Positions 1 through 9,213 of a stretch of DNA of 64,000 nt are shown here, in pieces. This DNA is from Flammeovirga yaeyamensis (lineage in GTDB: Bacteria; Bacteroidota; Bacteroidia; Cytophagales; Flammeovirgaceae). Every line of letters starts with the position of its first letter. The first letter of the stretch is position 1. The DNA lies in contig NZ_CP076132.1 in the NCBI RefSeq assembly GCF_018736045.1, forward strand, positions 977,501 through 1,041,500. Reading direction: 5' to 3'. Made by a program: the position numbers and the translations under genes. The notes below the pieces were generated by a model that was given only the letters and a program-made list of their open reading frames with translations, was not told where the DNA came from and ran no database searches.

Positions 1-2046
<2,046 letters not shown>

Positions 2047-2120
2047 TTTCTTCGGTTGGTGTCCCCTGATGGGGGCACTGACAAAGTTTTTACTGTTCAC
2101 AGTCAATGATATTAAGACAT

Positions 2121-2232
2121 TGATGGTGCCAATGACGTAGGTGTTCACCTCTTCCCATTCCGAACAGAGCAGTTAAGCCCTACAGTGCTGATGGTACTGG
2201 GTTAACCCCCGGGAGAGTAAGTCGGCGCCACA
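2121..2232 (+). rRNA. rrf: 5S ribosomal RNA
   Basis: A canonical 5S sequence with the conserved core CACCTCTTCCCATTCCGAAC and the GTTAAGCCC segment. The closing helix pairs TGGTGCC (2124-2130) with GGCGCCA (2224-2230). It follows the 23S gene by about 75 nt with no tRNA in between. End positions are approximate to a few bases. Confidence 0.96.
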
Positions 2233-2246
2233 TTCATTAAATATAG

Positions 2247-2286
2247 AAGGTTAGTTAACACAAGATGTTGGCTAACCTTTTTTTGT
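2247..2286 (+). terminator. rRNA operon intrinsic terminator
   Basis: The arms AAGGTTAG (2247-2254) and CTAACCTT (2272-2279) form a stem followed by a T tract and TTTTG. It lies 15 nt after the 5S gene and ends the rRNA transcript. Confidence 0.9.
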
Positions 2287-2447
2287 TTGTGCATATTTTG
2301 GCGTAAATCCCACCGCCACCCGCTTGAAATATCAGGATATTCCTGCGGGGTGTTGATGTGATTTACACTCAAAATCTGAACAAACGGTTATGGATAGCCA
2401 TATATTGAATAAGCAAGGAATTCTATCCAATGTAGATATATCTGCGA

Positions 2448-2484
2448 AAACCGATAGTTCCCGAGGGGCCAAGGCCGCCTCGCT
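2448..2484 (+). repeat. Dispersed hairpin repeat, copy 1
   Basis: A 37-bp unit starting AAACCGATAGT and containing a hairpin formed by CGAGGGGC and GCCGCCTCG around a CAAG loop. It is 33/37 identical to 55087-55123, and all four differences are transitions. A more degenerate copy lies at 2549-2585. It looks like a REP-type palindromic element. Confidence 0.75.
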
Positions 2485-2548
2485 GGAGACGGGGATGTAG
2501 ATGGTATATAAAATATTACTATGATTGACAATGCCCAAATAGTGTAGG

Positions 2549-2585
2549 CCAATAGTTCGTGTAACGAGGGGCTAAGGCCACCTCT
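2549..2585 (+). repeat. Dispersed hairpin repeat, degenerate copy
   Basis: Shares CC-ATAGTT, CGAGGGGC and AAGGCC-CCTC with the 2448-2484 unit, but has a few extra bases between the left motif and the hairpin. It lies 65 bp after copy 1 in the same orientation. Confidence 0.5.
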
Positions 2586-2671
2586 ATAAAGACTGAGAAA
2601 TAACTAGTGTTTCTACGAAAAACATCCCCAAAATCTTGGATGATCTTACCTGCTACCTGCTATCTAAATAG

Positions 2672-2734
2672 TTATCAACAAAAAAGTGGATAACTTTCTG
2701 ATTTATCCTAAAACAAATCGTCAAGTTATCCACA
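2672..2734. promoter_or_regulatory. Cluster of DnaA-box-like 9-mers within an 11-bp inverted repeat
   Basis: TTATCCACA at 2726-2734 is a perfect DnaA box. TTATCCACT lies on the minus strand at 2685-2693, and TTATCAACA at 2672-2680 is one mismatch away. The two best boxes sit in a perfect 11-bp inverted repeat, GTGGATAACTT (2686-2696) and AAGTTATCCAC (2723-2733). It could be a DnaA-titration site, part of an origin, or only a hairpin. No dnaA or other replication gene is present in the window. Confidence 0.4.
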
Positions 2735-2742
2735 CAATCAAC

Positions 2743-2755
2743 AGTAAAATGTTAC
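2743..2755 (+). repeat. 13-bp direct repeat, left of HNH gene
   Basis: AGTAAAATGTTAC occurs here, over the stop codon of the HNH/AP2 gene, and identically at 3342-3354 just upstream of its start. The two copies bracket the gene, 599 bp apart. The 12-mer GTAAAATGTTAC is also a near-palindrome (10 of 12 positions). Confidence 0.7.
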
Positions 2756-3297
2756 TTAATGTAATTTCTTTTTTTGATAACAGGTTTTTTCAGATTACCA
2801 TAAAGCTCCTCGTTTCTTTTTTCATAAGCTTCGGAAGCCTCTTCAATGGTAGGATAATTCCCTAAATCTGTTCTTTTGCCATTTTCATAAATAATTGCCT
2901 TAAACTTCTTACCAACTTTAATGACGCCTCTATAACCATGCTTATTTCGATGCTCTTGAAGCCTTCGAAGTTCTTCCATGGTTTTCCAATCTAAGTTTTC
3001 TTCTCTTAAATCTAAGCGATTTCCATTGATATTATGAACAAATAGTCGTTTGTCTGATTCACGTTTGTCTAGCAATTTTTCTGCAATCAACCGATGCAGG
3101 TAAATAGTTACATTTTTGTATTTACCATCAGGTCTTGGAAAGTTCCTTTGAAAAAAAACATATCCACTAGTGTGTATTCTCAAGTTGTTCAACACATCAA
3201 GCTCTTTTAGATATGGATTATTCTCCAGTAACTCTAAGGTCCGATGGGACACAATGACAGTTTTCTTACTGTTTTTCAGTTTTAATTTACATAGCAT
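2752..3297 (-). CDS. HNH endonuclease with AP2 DNA-binding domain (homing-endonuclease-like)
   Basis: A 181-residue protein. Residues about 65-106 carry an HNH core: YLHRLIAEKLL (His68), FVHNINGNRLDLREENL (His88, Asn101). Residues about 119-166 (GYRGVIKVGKKFKAII, then LGNYPTIEEASEAY) form an AP2/ERF-type DNA-binding fold. This pairing is typical of free-standing phage and mobile-intron homing endonucleases. The usual D-H before the second histidine reads V-H, so activity is uncertain. It lies alone on the minus strand beside an rRNA operon, divergent from the next regulator, and is bounded by 13-bp direct repeats. Those suggest arrival as a small mobile unit, which is inference. No intron or intein was seen. 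Confidence 0.75.
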   Translation of the reverse strand: MLCKLKLKNSKKTVIVSHRTLELLENNPYLKELDVLNNLRIHTSGYVFFQRNFPRPDGKYKNVTIYLHRLIAEKLLDKRESDKRLFVHNINGNRLDLREENLDWKTMEELRRLQEHRNKHGYRGVIKVGKKFKAIIYENGKRTDLGNYPTIEEASEAYEKRNEELYGNLKKPVIKKRNYIK

Positions 3298-3341
3298 GAT
3301 ATTTTGATTGTTGATGTTAGTAAGTTGAACGATTGATTAGT

Positions 3342-3354
3342 AGTAAAATGTTAC
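3342..3354 (+). repeat. 13-bp direct repeat, right of HNH gene
   Basis: AGTAAAATGTTAC, identical to 2743-2755. It lies 44 bp upstream of the start of the HNH/AP2 gene, in the gap shared with the divergent regulator. It could be a target duplication or an autoregulatory operator. Confidence 0.7.
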
Positions 3355-3452
3355 GAAAATCGCCTCTTTTTAGATTAATTTAAAGCATAATATTAGATAT
3401 AAAACGTATTTTAAGGGATCTTTAGGAACTTTTTAAATTCCAAATAACCAAA

Positions 3453-5498
3453 ATGTTAGATCTATACGGCATTAATTTTATCCTAGCAGGAATATTCTTC
3501 ACTTTGAGTGTGTTGTATCTCTGTATTTACATGATAACTGATAGAGATATTCAAAAACTAATTTACGGGTTGATGAGTGGTAGTAGTGGGGCATTTATAT
3601 TGTTATCTACCTATACGCATTCGCTATTTGATCTTGATGAACATCAACAGTTTTCCACATATATGTTGGTAACTTATATGTTTTTAATGATGATGATTTT
3701 TAGAGCTGCCTATGAACTTTCAGAAAGAATATTTAGAAAAACTTATTTGTATCTTACATTTCTATCTATTTTGATAATACTATTTATGTTCTTTTTCGGA
3801 GACTATTTCATGTACACCGATAAAGTACTAGTAAAATCAATACAGTTAGCATCCGAAAAATATTATTATCTCAAAGGAGAACCTCAGACACTTTATTTCT
3901 TTTTGACCATTATTTTCTATCTAAGCTGTATTTATTACTTCTCAAGACTGGTCATTCACTCTATAAAATTAAATTCTCTAAGAAAGATAGTGATCTCATC
4001 TTTAGTAAGTATATTATTTATCTTTAGTAATATCTATGATGTATTTATTGATATTGGTACTATAAAAGGTATTTTTCTAACAGAGTATGCAGTCACTGGA
4101 ATTGTGATGCTTTTGAGTATTGACCTCTTATTAAGTTTTTATTTAGGATATCAAAAACAAGTTTCACTTAATATTATTACTAAAAGTTTTGAAGAAATGA
4201 TCCTGAATATCGATTTATATGTATTTCGATACGATGATAATGGGAATATAACATTCTTCAATAAATTTTCAGAGAAAGAATTATCATTTGATAATAACAA
4301 CCTACATCGTCCAATAAAAGAGTTTTTTAATATAGAGGAAAAAGAAGAGGATGATCTTAATTTTAGATTAACCGTAAAAGGATCAAATTACAAAGTAATT
4401 GAAGGCACAAGAGTAACTGTCAACTTATCTTCTCATTCTCGAGAAAGTTACATGATAGGTTACGAAATTACTCAACGTCTAACCCATCAAAAGAAATTAA
4501 CAGAAACTTTGGATGAGCTTCAGAAAGTATCAAAACAGCTGGAAGAGGAGAATACCTTCCTGAAAGAAACAAAGTTTAGAGGGAAGAATAAACCAAGTGT
4601 TCTCGTAATTGATCATAACTTTTCTATGTCTGTAGAAAGTGAAATCAAAAGAATAGCCAATTATAAAAGTACGGTGTTAATTCACGGTAATGAAGGAGCA
4701 GGTAAAACTTATATTGCTAATCAGATTATCAAATATGGAGATAGAGCTGAGAAACCTCAAATAGTCTATAATTGCCACTCTACCTTAAAGTCGGTATTTA
4801 ATACCAAATATTACGAAGACTCAGTATATACACAAGGGTATAATAAAAGTATTCTTGATGTAGCGAATGGAGGAAGTTTAGTTTTAGAAAATATCCATTA
4901 TCTCTCTGATGATGATCAAATATATCTATTGGACCTTTTAAAACTATTGGATGAAAGTGATGACCAAAAATATGATGTGAGATTTATTGCTACTACTGAT
5001 CAGAATCTGAGAAAACTTGCTGAAGAAGGTAAATTCAATCTAGAACTCTATCACTTTTTAAGTATTTATAGAATTCATTTGCCTGATTTAAAGAGAAGGC
5101 TAAGTGATATTCCCTATTTAGTAGAAGTGTTTGTGGAGAGTTATTGTAAGAAAAATAATATTCCACAGTTTAAAGTATCTATAGCGACAATAAAAAAATT
5201 ACAAGCCTACCATTGGCCAGAAAATATTAAAGAACTAAAATATATTATTCAAAGATCAATCAATAACTCAAAAGGCAAAACACTTAAGCTTTTTCAGTTT
5301 GAAGAATATGTAGAAGATCATAGAGAAGGTAATTCTGAATATTTATCCTTAGATCAGCAAGAAAAGAAATATATCCTTAAAGTTTTAAAGCATTGTAACT
5401 GGAAAGTAAGTGGGAAAAATAGTGCCTCCGAACTATTAAAAATAAACGAAGCAACATTAAGATCAAAAATGAAAAAATTGGATATCAAAAAGGTCTAA
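3453..5498 (+). CDS. 7-TM sensor with degenerate sigma-54-type AAA+ domain and Fis HTH
   Basis: A 681-residue protein. Seven hydrophobic segments fill residues 4-235, a PAS-like region spans about 245-335, a short coiled coil follows near 345-375, and an NtrC-like AAA+ domain covers about 385-620. The C-terminus is a Fis-type helix-turn-helix (ASELLKINEATLRSKMKKL). Walker A is intact (GNEGAGKT, near 412). Walker B reads LVLENI instead of LFLDEI, so the catalytic glutamate is lost. The GAFTGA sigma-54 contact loop is not recognisable. The arginine finger segment reads ELYHFLSIY instead of DLYYRL. It probably senses a membrane signal and binds DNA without normal sigma-54 remodelling. It lies upstream of the ureohydrolase operon on the same strand, but a regulatory link is only inferred. 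Confidence 0.8.
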   Translation: MLDLYGINFILAGIFFTLSVLYLCIYMITDRDIQKLIYGLMSGSSGAFILLSTYTHSLFDLDEHQQFSTYMLVTYMFLMMMIFRAAYELSERIFRKTYLYLTFLSILIILFMFFFGDYFMYTDKVLVKSIQLASEKYYYLKGEPQTLYFFLTIIFYLSCIYYFSRLVIHSIKLNSLRKIVISSLVSILFIFSNIYDVFIDIGTIKGIFLTEYAVTGIVMLLSIDLLLSFYLGYQKQVSLNIITKSFEEMILNIDLYVFRYDDNGNITFFNKFSEKELSFDNNNLHRPIKEFFNIEEKEEDDLNFRLTVKGSNYKVIEGTRVTVNLSSHSRESYMIGYEITQRLTHQKKLTETLDELQKVSKQLEEENTFLKETKFRGKNKPSVLVIDHNFSMSVESEIKRIANYKSTVLIHGNEGAGKTYIANQIIKYGDRAEKPQIVYNCHSTLKSVFNTKYYEDSVYTQGYNKSILDVANGGSLVLENIHYLSDDDQIYLLDLLKLLDESDDQKYDVRFIATTDQNLRKLAEEGKFNLELYHFLSIYRIHLPDLKRRLSDIPYLVEVFVESYCKKNNIPQFKVSIATIKKLQAYHWPENIKELKYIIQRSINNSKGKTLKLFQFEEYVEDHREGNSEYLSLDQQEKKYILKVLKHCNWKVSGKNSASELLKINEATLRSKMKKLDIKKV

Positions 5499-5767
5499 AT
5501 AACCTTACAATTATTCTATTAGTGATATTTCACGAAAAAAAGACTACTTTTTAAATGTTTGTAAACACTATAAGTTTCACTATTACAGTAATTTATGTGT
5601 TTTTTGATAGAGGATTATTCAAAATTAAATTATTTACAAATATTGTTTATTAATATTGCACAGATCAAAAAAATGATTGACTCAAACTATAGCCCATTTA
5701 TATATATGGGCGAAAACTTATTTTAACCTATATACCTATTCAATGTTATTAATAATTTTTCTACCCC
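5499..5767. other. Non-coding gap before the catabolic operon
   Basis: No coding sequence is seen. It holds an A/T-rich spacer and a short hairpin-forming near-palindrome at 5692-5711 (GCCCAT / ATGGGC). There is no clear terminator for the regulator gene. Confidence 0.6.
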
Positions 5768-5775
5768 TACTTTTG
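5768..5775 (+). promoter_or_regulatory. Bacteroidota-type -7 element of the ureohydrolase operon
   Basis: TACTTTTG matches the TAnnTTTG consensus of the Bacteroidota housekeeping sigma factor. A -33 element is weak (ATGTT near 5743). A start of transcription near 5782 would give a 5' leader of about 145 nt before the ATG at 5928. Confidence 0.45.
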
Positions 5776-5781
5776 AAACCA

Positions 5782-5835
5782 AATTCATCCTAGGCCGTTA
5801 ATGAAGATGAAATCGCCGGAAACGAGCGGTTTTTT
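5782..5835 (+). promoter_or_regulatory. Structured 5' leader, possible attenuator or riboswitch
   Basis: The first transcribed bases can form TTCATC (5784-5789) with GATGAA (5806-5811). An alternative pairs CCGTT (5795-5799) with AGCGG (5825-5829), which is followed directly by six T residues. Mutually exclusive pairings ending in a T tract resemble an attenuator. I compared it by eye with guanidine-I, -II and -III, cobalamin, SAM, THF and preQ1 classes and recognise none of them. Confidence 0.35.
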
Positions 5836-5847
5836 AAACGAAAGAAA

Positions 5848-5871
5848 AATTATTCAAACGATTGAATAATT
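5848..5871. promoter_or_regulatory. 24-bp palindromic operator, copy 1
   Basis: Arms AATTATTC and GAATAATT are perfect inverted repeats around an 8-bp spacer AAACGATT; pairing extends to 11 bp per side. The site lies inside the predicted leader, 56 bp before the ureohydrolase ATG. The same arms and a near-identical spacer recur at 25182-25205, so it is probably the site of one DNA-binding protein of TetR-like size. Confidence 0.6.
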
Positions 5872-5927
5872 TTTGGAAAAGATTAAAATTCGCTAGAACA
5901 AATTCATTACTAAACATAAATATTACT

Positions 5928-7091
5928 ATGAAAAAGGAAATCAAAAAGTACCCTGCTATCCCACAAGAGAGATTGGAAAAATACCAGGATCTATGGAAAA
6001 ACTCAACAAGTAGAGATGGTGTTCATCCAGACGTGAAGGCACACTTGGAAAGAGTAAAAACAATGGGTGGTGGTCAAGGTATCGAATTCTTGAGTAATAT
6101 CAACAAAGATTACCTAGGTGCTTTTATGGCTCCATTCTCTAGAGACTTGGAAGAAGCAGATATCGCAATTATCGGTATGCCATTCGAAAAGTCTGCTCCA
6201 ATGAATGCTTCTCATAAATATGGCCCTAAAGCATTAAGAGAATTATCGAAAAACTTCATGGGTACAACAGAACCATGGATCAACGGAGAGTTCGATATTC
6301 CTTTCGATTTCGCCAACATCATTGACTACGGTACAATCGATACTTATGGTCAGTTTGATTTATCAGGTGAGATGGAGCATGCGATTGAGCATTACAGAAA
6401 AATTGTTTGTGATAATCATATCATTCCTTTCATGTGGGGTGGTGATCATACAGTTTCAGTAGCTCCTTTGATGACATTGGGTGAGACTTACGGTCCACTT
6501 TCAGTAATTCACTTTGATGCTCACTATGATTTGGTAACGGAAGCTGACTTCCCTTATCCATACCACTCAGGTAACATGTTTACTCAGAACTTTGCGAAAG
6601 GTAATGTAGACCCTGAGAGAATGATTCAAATTGGTATTAGAGGTAGAATGACTGGTCTTGTAGGTGGTCACGCGAAAAACTTCGGTACTAATGTGTACTT
6701 CGCTGATGAAGCAAGAGTAATGTCTCCAAGAGAAATGGCAGACAAAATTATCGAGGTAGTGGGTGATGGTCCTACTTATATCTCATTGGACCTAGATTCA
6801 TTAGATCCAGTGTACAACTCAGCTTCTTCTGCTGTTGAGCCATTCGGTTTGGATGCCAATTGGGTACACGATGTATTGAAATTAGTGAGAATGTCAGGTA
6901 AAGTAAACCTTGTAGGTGCAGATGTTGTAGAATACGCTCCACAAAATGACCCAGCGAAAACATTTGGTTACATCGCTGCAGGTCTTAGCTGGAAAATCCT
7001 TTGCTGGTTAGCGGCAGATGTGAAACGTAGAAATGGTGGAGAAAATCACCCTACAAACTGGCCACAAGCGTTTGGTAACGTTACACTTTAA
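5928..7091 (+). CDS. Ureohydrolase (agmatinase/arginase family) of unassigned substrate
   Basis: A 387-residue binuclear manganese hydrolase, expected to split a guanidino compound into urea and an amine. All metal-ligand motifs are present: GGDH (171-174), DAHYD (197-201) and SLDLDSLDP (Asp288, Asp290). The segment after SLDLDSLDP reads VYNSASSAVEPFGL rather than the agmatinase pattern AFAPGTGTPExGGL, so the substrate is probably not agmatine. I chose the ATG at 5928 (TATTACTATG, MKKEIKKYPAI); an upstream TTG at 5862 would add 22 residues but lies inside the palindromic operator. It is the first gene of the long operon, preceded by promoter, structured leader and operator. Codons look like those of a well-expressed gene. 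Confidence 0.85.
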   Translation: MKKEIKKYPAIPQERLEKYQDLWKNSTSRDGVHPDVKAHLERVKTMGGGQGIEFLSNINKDYLGAFMAPFSRDLEEADIAIIGMPFEKSAPMNASHKYGPKALRELSKNFMGTTEPWINGEFDIPFDFANIIDYGTIDTYGQFDLSGEMEHAIEHYRKIVCDNHIIPFMWGGDHTVSVAPLMTLGETYGPLSVIHFDAHYDLVTEADFPYPYHSGNMFTQNFAKGNVDPERMIQIGIRGRMTGLVGGHAKNFGTNVYFADEARVMSPREMADKIIEVVGDGPTYISLDLDSLDPVYNSASSAVEPFGLDANWVHDVLKLVRMSGKVNLVGADVVEYAPQNDPAKTFGYIAAGLSWKILCWLAADVKRRNGGENHPTNWPQAFGNVTL

Positions 7092-7122
7092 TTACTTAGA
7101 ACTTTAAAACATTAAATATATC

Positions 7123-7893
7123 ATGGCAAATTTCTTTTCATTAGAAGGACAAGTTGCAATCGTAACAGGCGGTACTTCGGGTATCGGTTTAAAAACTGCT
7201 GAGCGTTTTATCGCTGCAGGTGCTAAAGTAGTGATCTCAGGTCGTAAAGACGGAACAGAGATCGCAGAGAAAATCGGAGCTACTTTCGTTCAGTGTGATG
7301 TTTCTAGTGCGGAATCAGTAGAAGCGATGGTTAATAAAGCTGTTGAAACATACGGTAAAATTGACATCCTAGTAAATAATGCTGGAGCGAACTTCGGCTA
7401 CGACACAATGATGGAAACAGACATCGAAAACTTCGATAAAAACTTTGCTATCAATACTAAAGGTGTTGTTCACGGCATCAAGTTCGGTGTACCTCAAATG
7501 AATGACGGTGGCCGTATTGTCAATGTAGCCTCAGCCGCTGCAGTTCAAGGTGTGGCTTATTTAGCACCTTATGTAGCTTCGAAATGGGCTGTGGTAGGTA
7601 TCACAAAAACAGCTGCTGTTGAATTGGGTAGCCGTGGTATCAGAGCCAACGTAATTGCACCAACTTCAGTGAATACACCAATGGCAAATACTCCAGAAGG
7701 TCAACCACAATTGAGAATGGAGCACAAAGCAGTACCTCTAGGACGTATTGCAGAGCCAGAAGAAGTAGCTTCATTGATTCATTTCTTATCAGCTAAAGAC
7801 TGTGATTTCGTAAACGGTCAAGTAATTGGTGTTGATGGTGGATTTACTGCTGGTATGAGCATCGATGCTTACAACACATTAGCTGCTGAATAA
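7123..7893 (+). CDS. Short-chain dehydrogenase/reductase (first of three)
   Basis: A 256-residue classical SDR. It has the cofactor motif TGGTSGIG (15-22), NNAG (85-88) and the catalytic YVASK (Tyr150, Lys154), and ends with the usual GGFTAGMSIDAY tail. It should oxidise or reduce a small alcohol/ketone with NAD(P)(H). It starts 31 bp after the ureohydrolase and is followed by an intergenic hairpin at 7910-7930. Family membership is certain; the substrate cannot be told from sequence. Confidence 0.88.
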   Translation: MANFFSLEGQVAIVTGGTSGIGLKTAERFIAAGAKVVISGRKDGTEIAEKIGATFVQCDVSSAESVEAMVNKAVETYGKIDILVNNAGANFGYDTMMETDIENFDKNFAINTKGVVHGIKFGVPQMNDGGRIVNVASAAAVQGVAYLAPYVASKWAVVGITKTAAVELGSRGIRANVIAPTSVNTPMANTPEGQPQLRMEHKAVPLGRIAEPEEVASLIHFLSAKDCDFVNGQVIGVDGGFTAGMSIDAYNTLAAE

Positions 7894-7909
7894 TTAAAAA
7901 AATATAAGT

Positions 7910-7930
7910 GGACGTGGTCCTGCCACGTCC
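7910..7930 (+). repeat. Intergenic hairpin, family A, copy 1
   Basis: Arms GGACGTGG and CCACGTCC enclose a 5-nt loop. It shares 16 of 21 positions with the inner hairpin at 9163-9183; one G-C pair becomes A-T there, a compensatory change. There is no T tract, so it is more likely an mRNA-processing or stability element, or a REP-type repeat, than a terminator. Confidence 0.65.
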
Positions 7931-7967
7931 CATCAAAACATAATCTTACAAATTAAATAATACTACT

Positions 7968-9113
7968 ATGGGAGCACAAGGAAAAACTAAATCGACGAAT
8001 GCAGATTTCTTAAGATATGCATTGAAAAGAACTTGGATGGCTGCAGGCGCATCAGAAGAGCACGGTAATGCAGTTGCAGATGCACTAATGTTGGGTATCC
8101 GTCAAGGTAAATTAAACCAAGGTTTAGGTGTATATGAAGCAATTGACATCATGCATCAATCAGGTTTATTGGATATAAACGCAGAGCCAGAAGTTGTTGG
8201 TGAGGGAGATACTTGGGCATCAATCGATGGTAAGCGTTCATCAGGTTACTGGACATTGACTAAGATGGCGAACATGGCGATCGAAAAAGCGAAAAAGCAT
8301 GGTATTGCTATTGTTTTTGGTCATAACCATAACGATGCAGGTTCATTCGGTGCTTACACTTGGATGGCATCAAAAGCAGGTTGTGTAGCATTAACTTCGA
8401 ACAACTCTGTACCAATGTGTTCACCTCTAGGTGGTATGTCAAATACAATTTCTGTACCTCCATTTGATGGTATCGGTCCTGCAGGTGAAAAGCCTCCAGT
8501 ATGGATGTCAACAAAACTTTGTGAGTGGTACGATGCAGATACAGCACAAGCGGTTCTTCAAGGTACTAAGCTGAAAGGTGATTATGTAATTGATCCAGAA
8601 ACGGGTGAATTATCAAACGATTTGGCTCCATACGCTCAGCCAATAGAAGGTTATGGTCGTGTGTACAACCAATCGGCTTTCCAACAATTGTCTAACCCAA
8701 GAGTGTACATGTTGAACCTATTCAACGAATTACTTTCAGGTATTATCAACCCAGGTGGTATCATCACTCCAGAAGTTCCATCATTAGGTGATATTGTTGA
8801 CAAAAAAGCAGACGGTACTTCAGTAGGTGGTTCTTATTTTATTTGTATCGATCCTTCAGTATTTGGTCCATTGGGTGATGTATTGGCGAAATCAGATCGT
8901 TTTGCTCAAGCAATCGAAGATTCTCCAGCTCGTCCAGGTCAAAGACAACCAGGTATGCCAGGTGCAAGAGGTTATGAATCAATCATCAAAAACGAAGAAA
9001 TCGTTGAGGTATTGGATTCTCACTGGGAGCCATTCTTCAAGACTCAAGCAGGTAGATACGGTCTATCAGAAGAGAGCTTAAGAGAAGAGTGGGAAGCGCA
9101 AAGAAATAAATAA
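7968..9113 (+). CDS. Ldh2/malate dehydrogenase-type oxidoreductase, divergent
   Basis: A 381-residue protein resembling the Ldh2 family (PF02615), which includes ureidoglycolate, malate/sulfolactate and delta-1-piperideine-2-carboxylate dehydrogenases. Visible family features are the N-terminal helical part, the FGHNHNDAGSFGAY segment (119-130), the SNNSVPMCSPLGG stretch and the C-terminal RPGQRQPGMPG. The usual RGHxSHG motif reads IRQGKLNQG, so a conserved histidine is missing and the substrate site has changed. It is probably an NAD(P)-dependent 2-oxo-acid or imine reductase. It lies third in the operon, before a large intergenic hairpin. Confidence 0.7.
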   Translation: MGAQGKTKSTNADFLRYALKRTWMAAGASEEHGNAVADALMLGIRQGKLNQGLGVYEAIDIMHQSGLLDINAEPEVVGEGDTWASIDGKRSSGYWTLTKMANMAIEKAKKHGIAIVFGHNHNDAGSFGAYTWMASKAGCVALTSNNSVPMCSPLGGMSNTISVPPFDGIGPAGEKPPVWMSTKLCEWYDADTAQAVLQGTKLKGDYVIDPETGELSNDLAPYAQPIEGYGRVYNQSAFQQLSNPRVYMLNLFNELLSGIINPGGIITPEVPSLGDIVDKKADGTSVGGSYFICIDPSVFGPLGDVLAKSDRFAQAIEDSPARPGQRQPGMPGARGYESIIKNEEIVEVLDSHWEPFFKTQAGRYGLSEESLREEWEAQRNK

Positions 9114-9132
9114 TCAAATAGAATATTCTAGA

Positions 9133-9191
9133 GGTTGTAGGGATGAAGTATTCCTTTGGTAAGGACGTAGCAGTGCTACGTCCCTACAGCC
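9133..9191 (+). repeat. Two-tier intergenic hairpin, family A, copy 2
   Basis: Outer arms GGTTGTAGGG (9133-9142) and CTACAGCC (9184-9191) enclose a perfect inner inverted repeat, GGACGTAGCA and TGCTACGTCC (9163-9183). The inner part is the same family as 7910-7930; the outer GTAGGG motif also recurs at 34630-34676. Confidence 0.7.
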
Positions 9192-9213
9192 ATCGAATTA
9201 AAATAATTCAAAA

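Larger units (their letters stand above)
2287..2751. other. Gene-poor stretch with palindromic repeats and DnaA-like boxes
   Basis: No convincing coding sequence. It contains a GC-rich imperfect inverted repeat at 2317-2352 (CACCCGC / GCGGGGTG), two copies of a dispersed hairpin repeat (2448-2484 and a degenerate copy at 2549-2585), and an AT-rich segment with three DnaA-box-like 9-mers at 2672-2734. The listed sites are given as separate entries. Confidence 0.7.

Noticed and set aside
2332-2538. 68-codon minus-strand frame
   Set aside because: It crosses a palindromic repeat copy, has no start signal or family similarity, and lies in a non-coding gap.
2290-3350. tRNA genes after the rRNA operon
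   Set aside because: No cloverleaf or TTCRAATC-like T arm found.
5776-5860. Guanidine-I, -II or -III riboswitch before the ureohydrolase gene
   Set aside because: The expected signatures (for example paired ACGR loops of class II) are absent; only a structured leader can be claimed.
5847-5927. Translation start of the ureohydrolase at TTG 5862
   Set aside because: It would place the start inside the palindromic operator and add a 22-residue extension unlike the family; ATG 5928 is better.
5500-5930. Sigma-54 promoter that the upstream AAA+ regulator could activate
   Set aside because: No TGGCAC-N5-TTGCT-like sequence; a TAnnTTTG element explains transcription instead.
9163-9183. Transcription terminator within the operon
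   Set aside because: No T tract after the stem, and co-directional genes follow at short distance.
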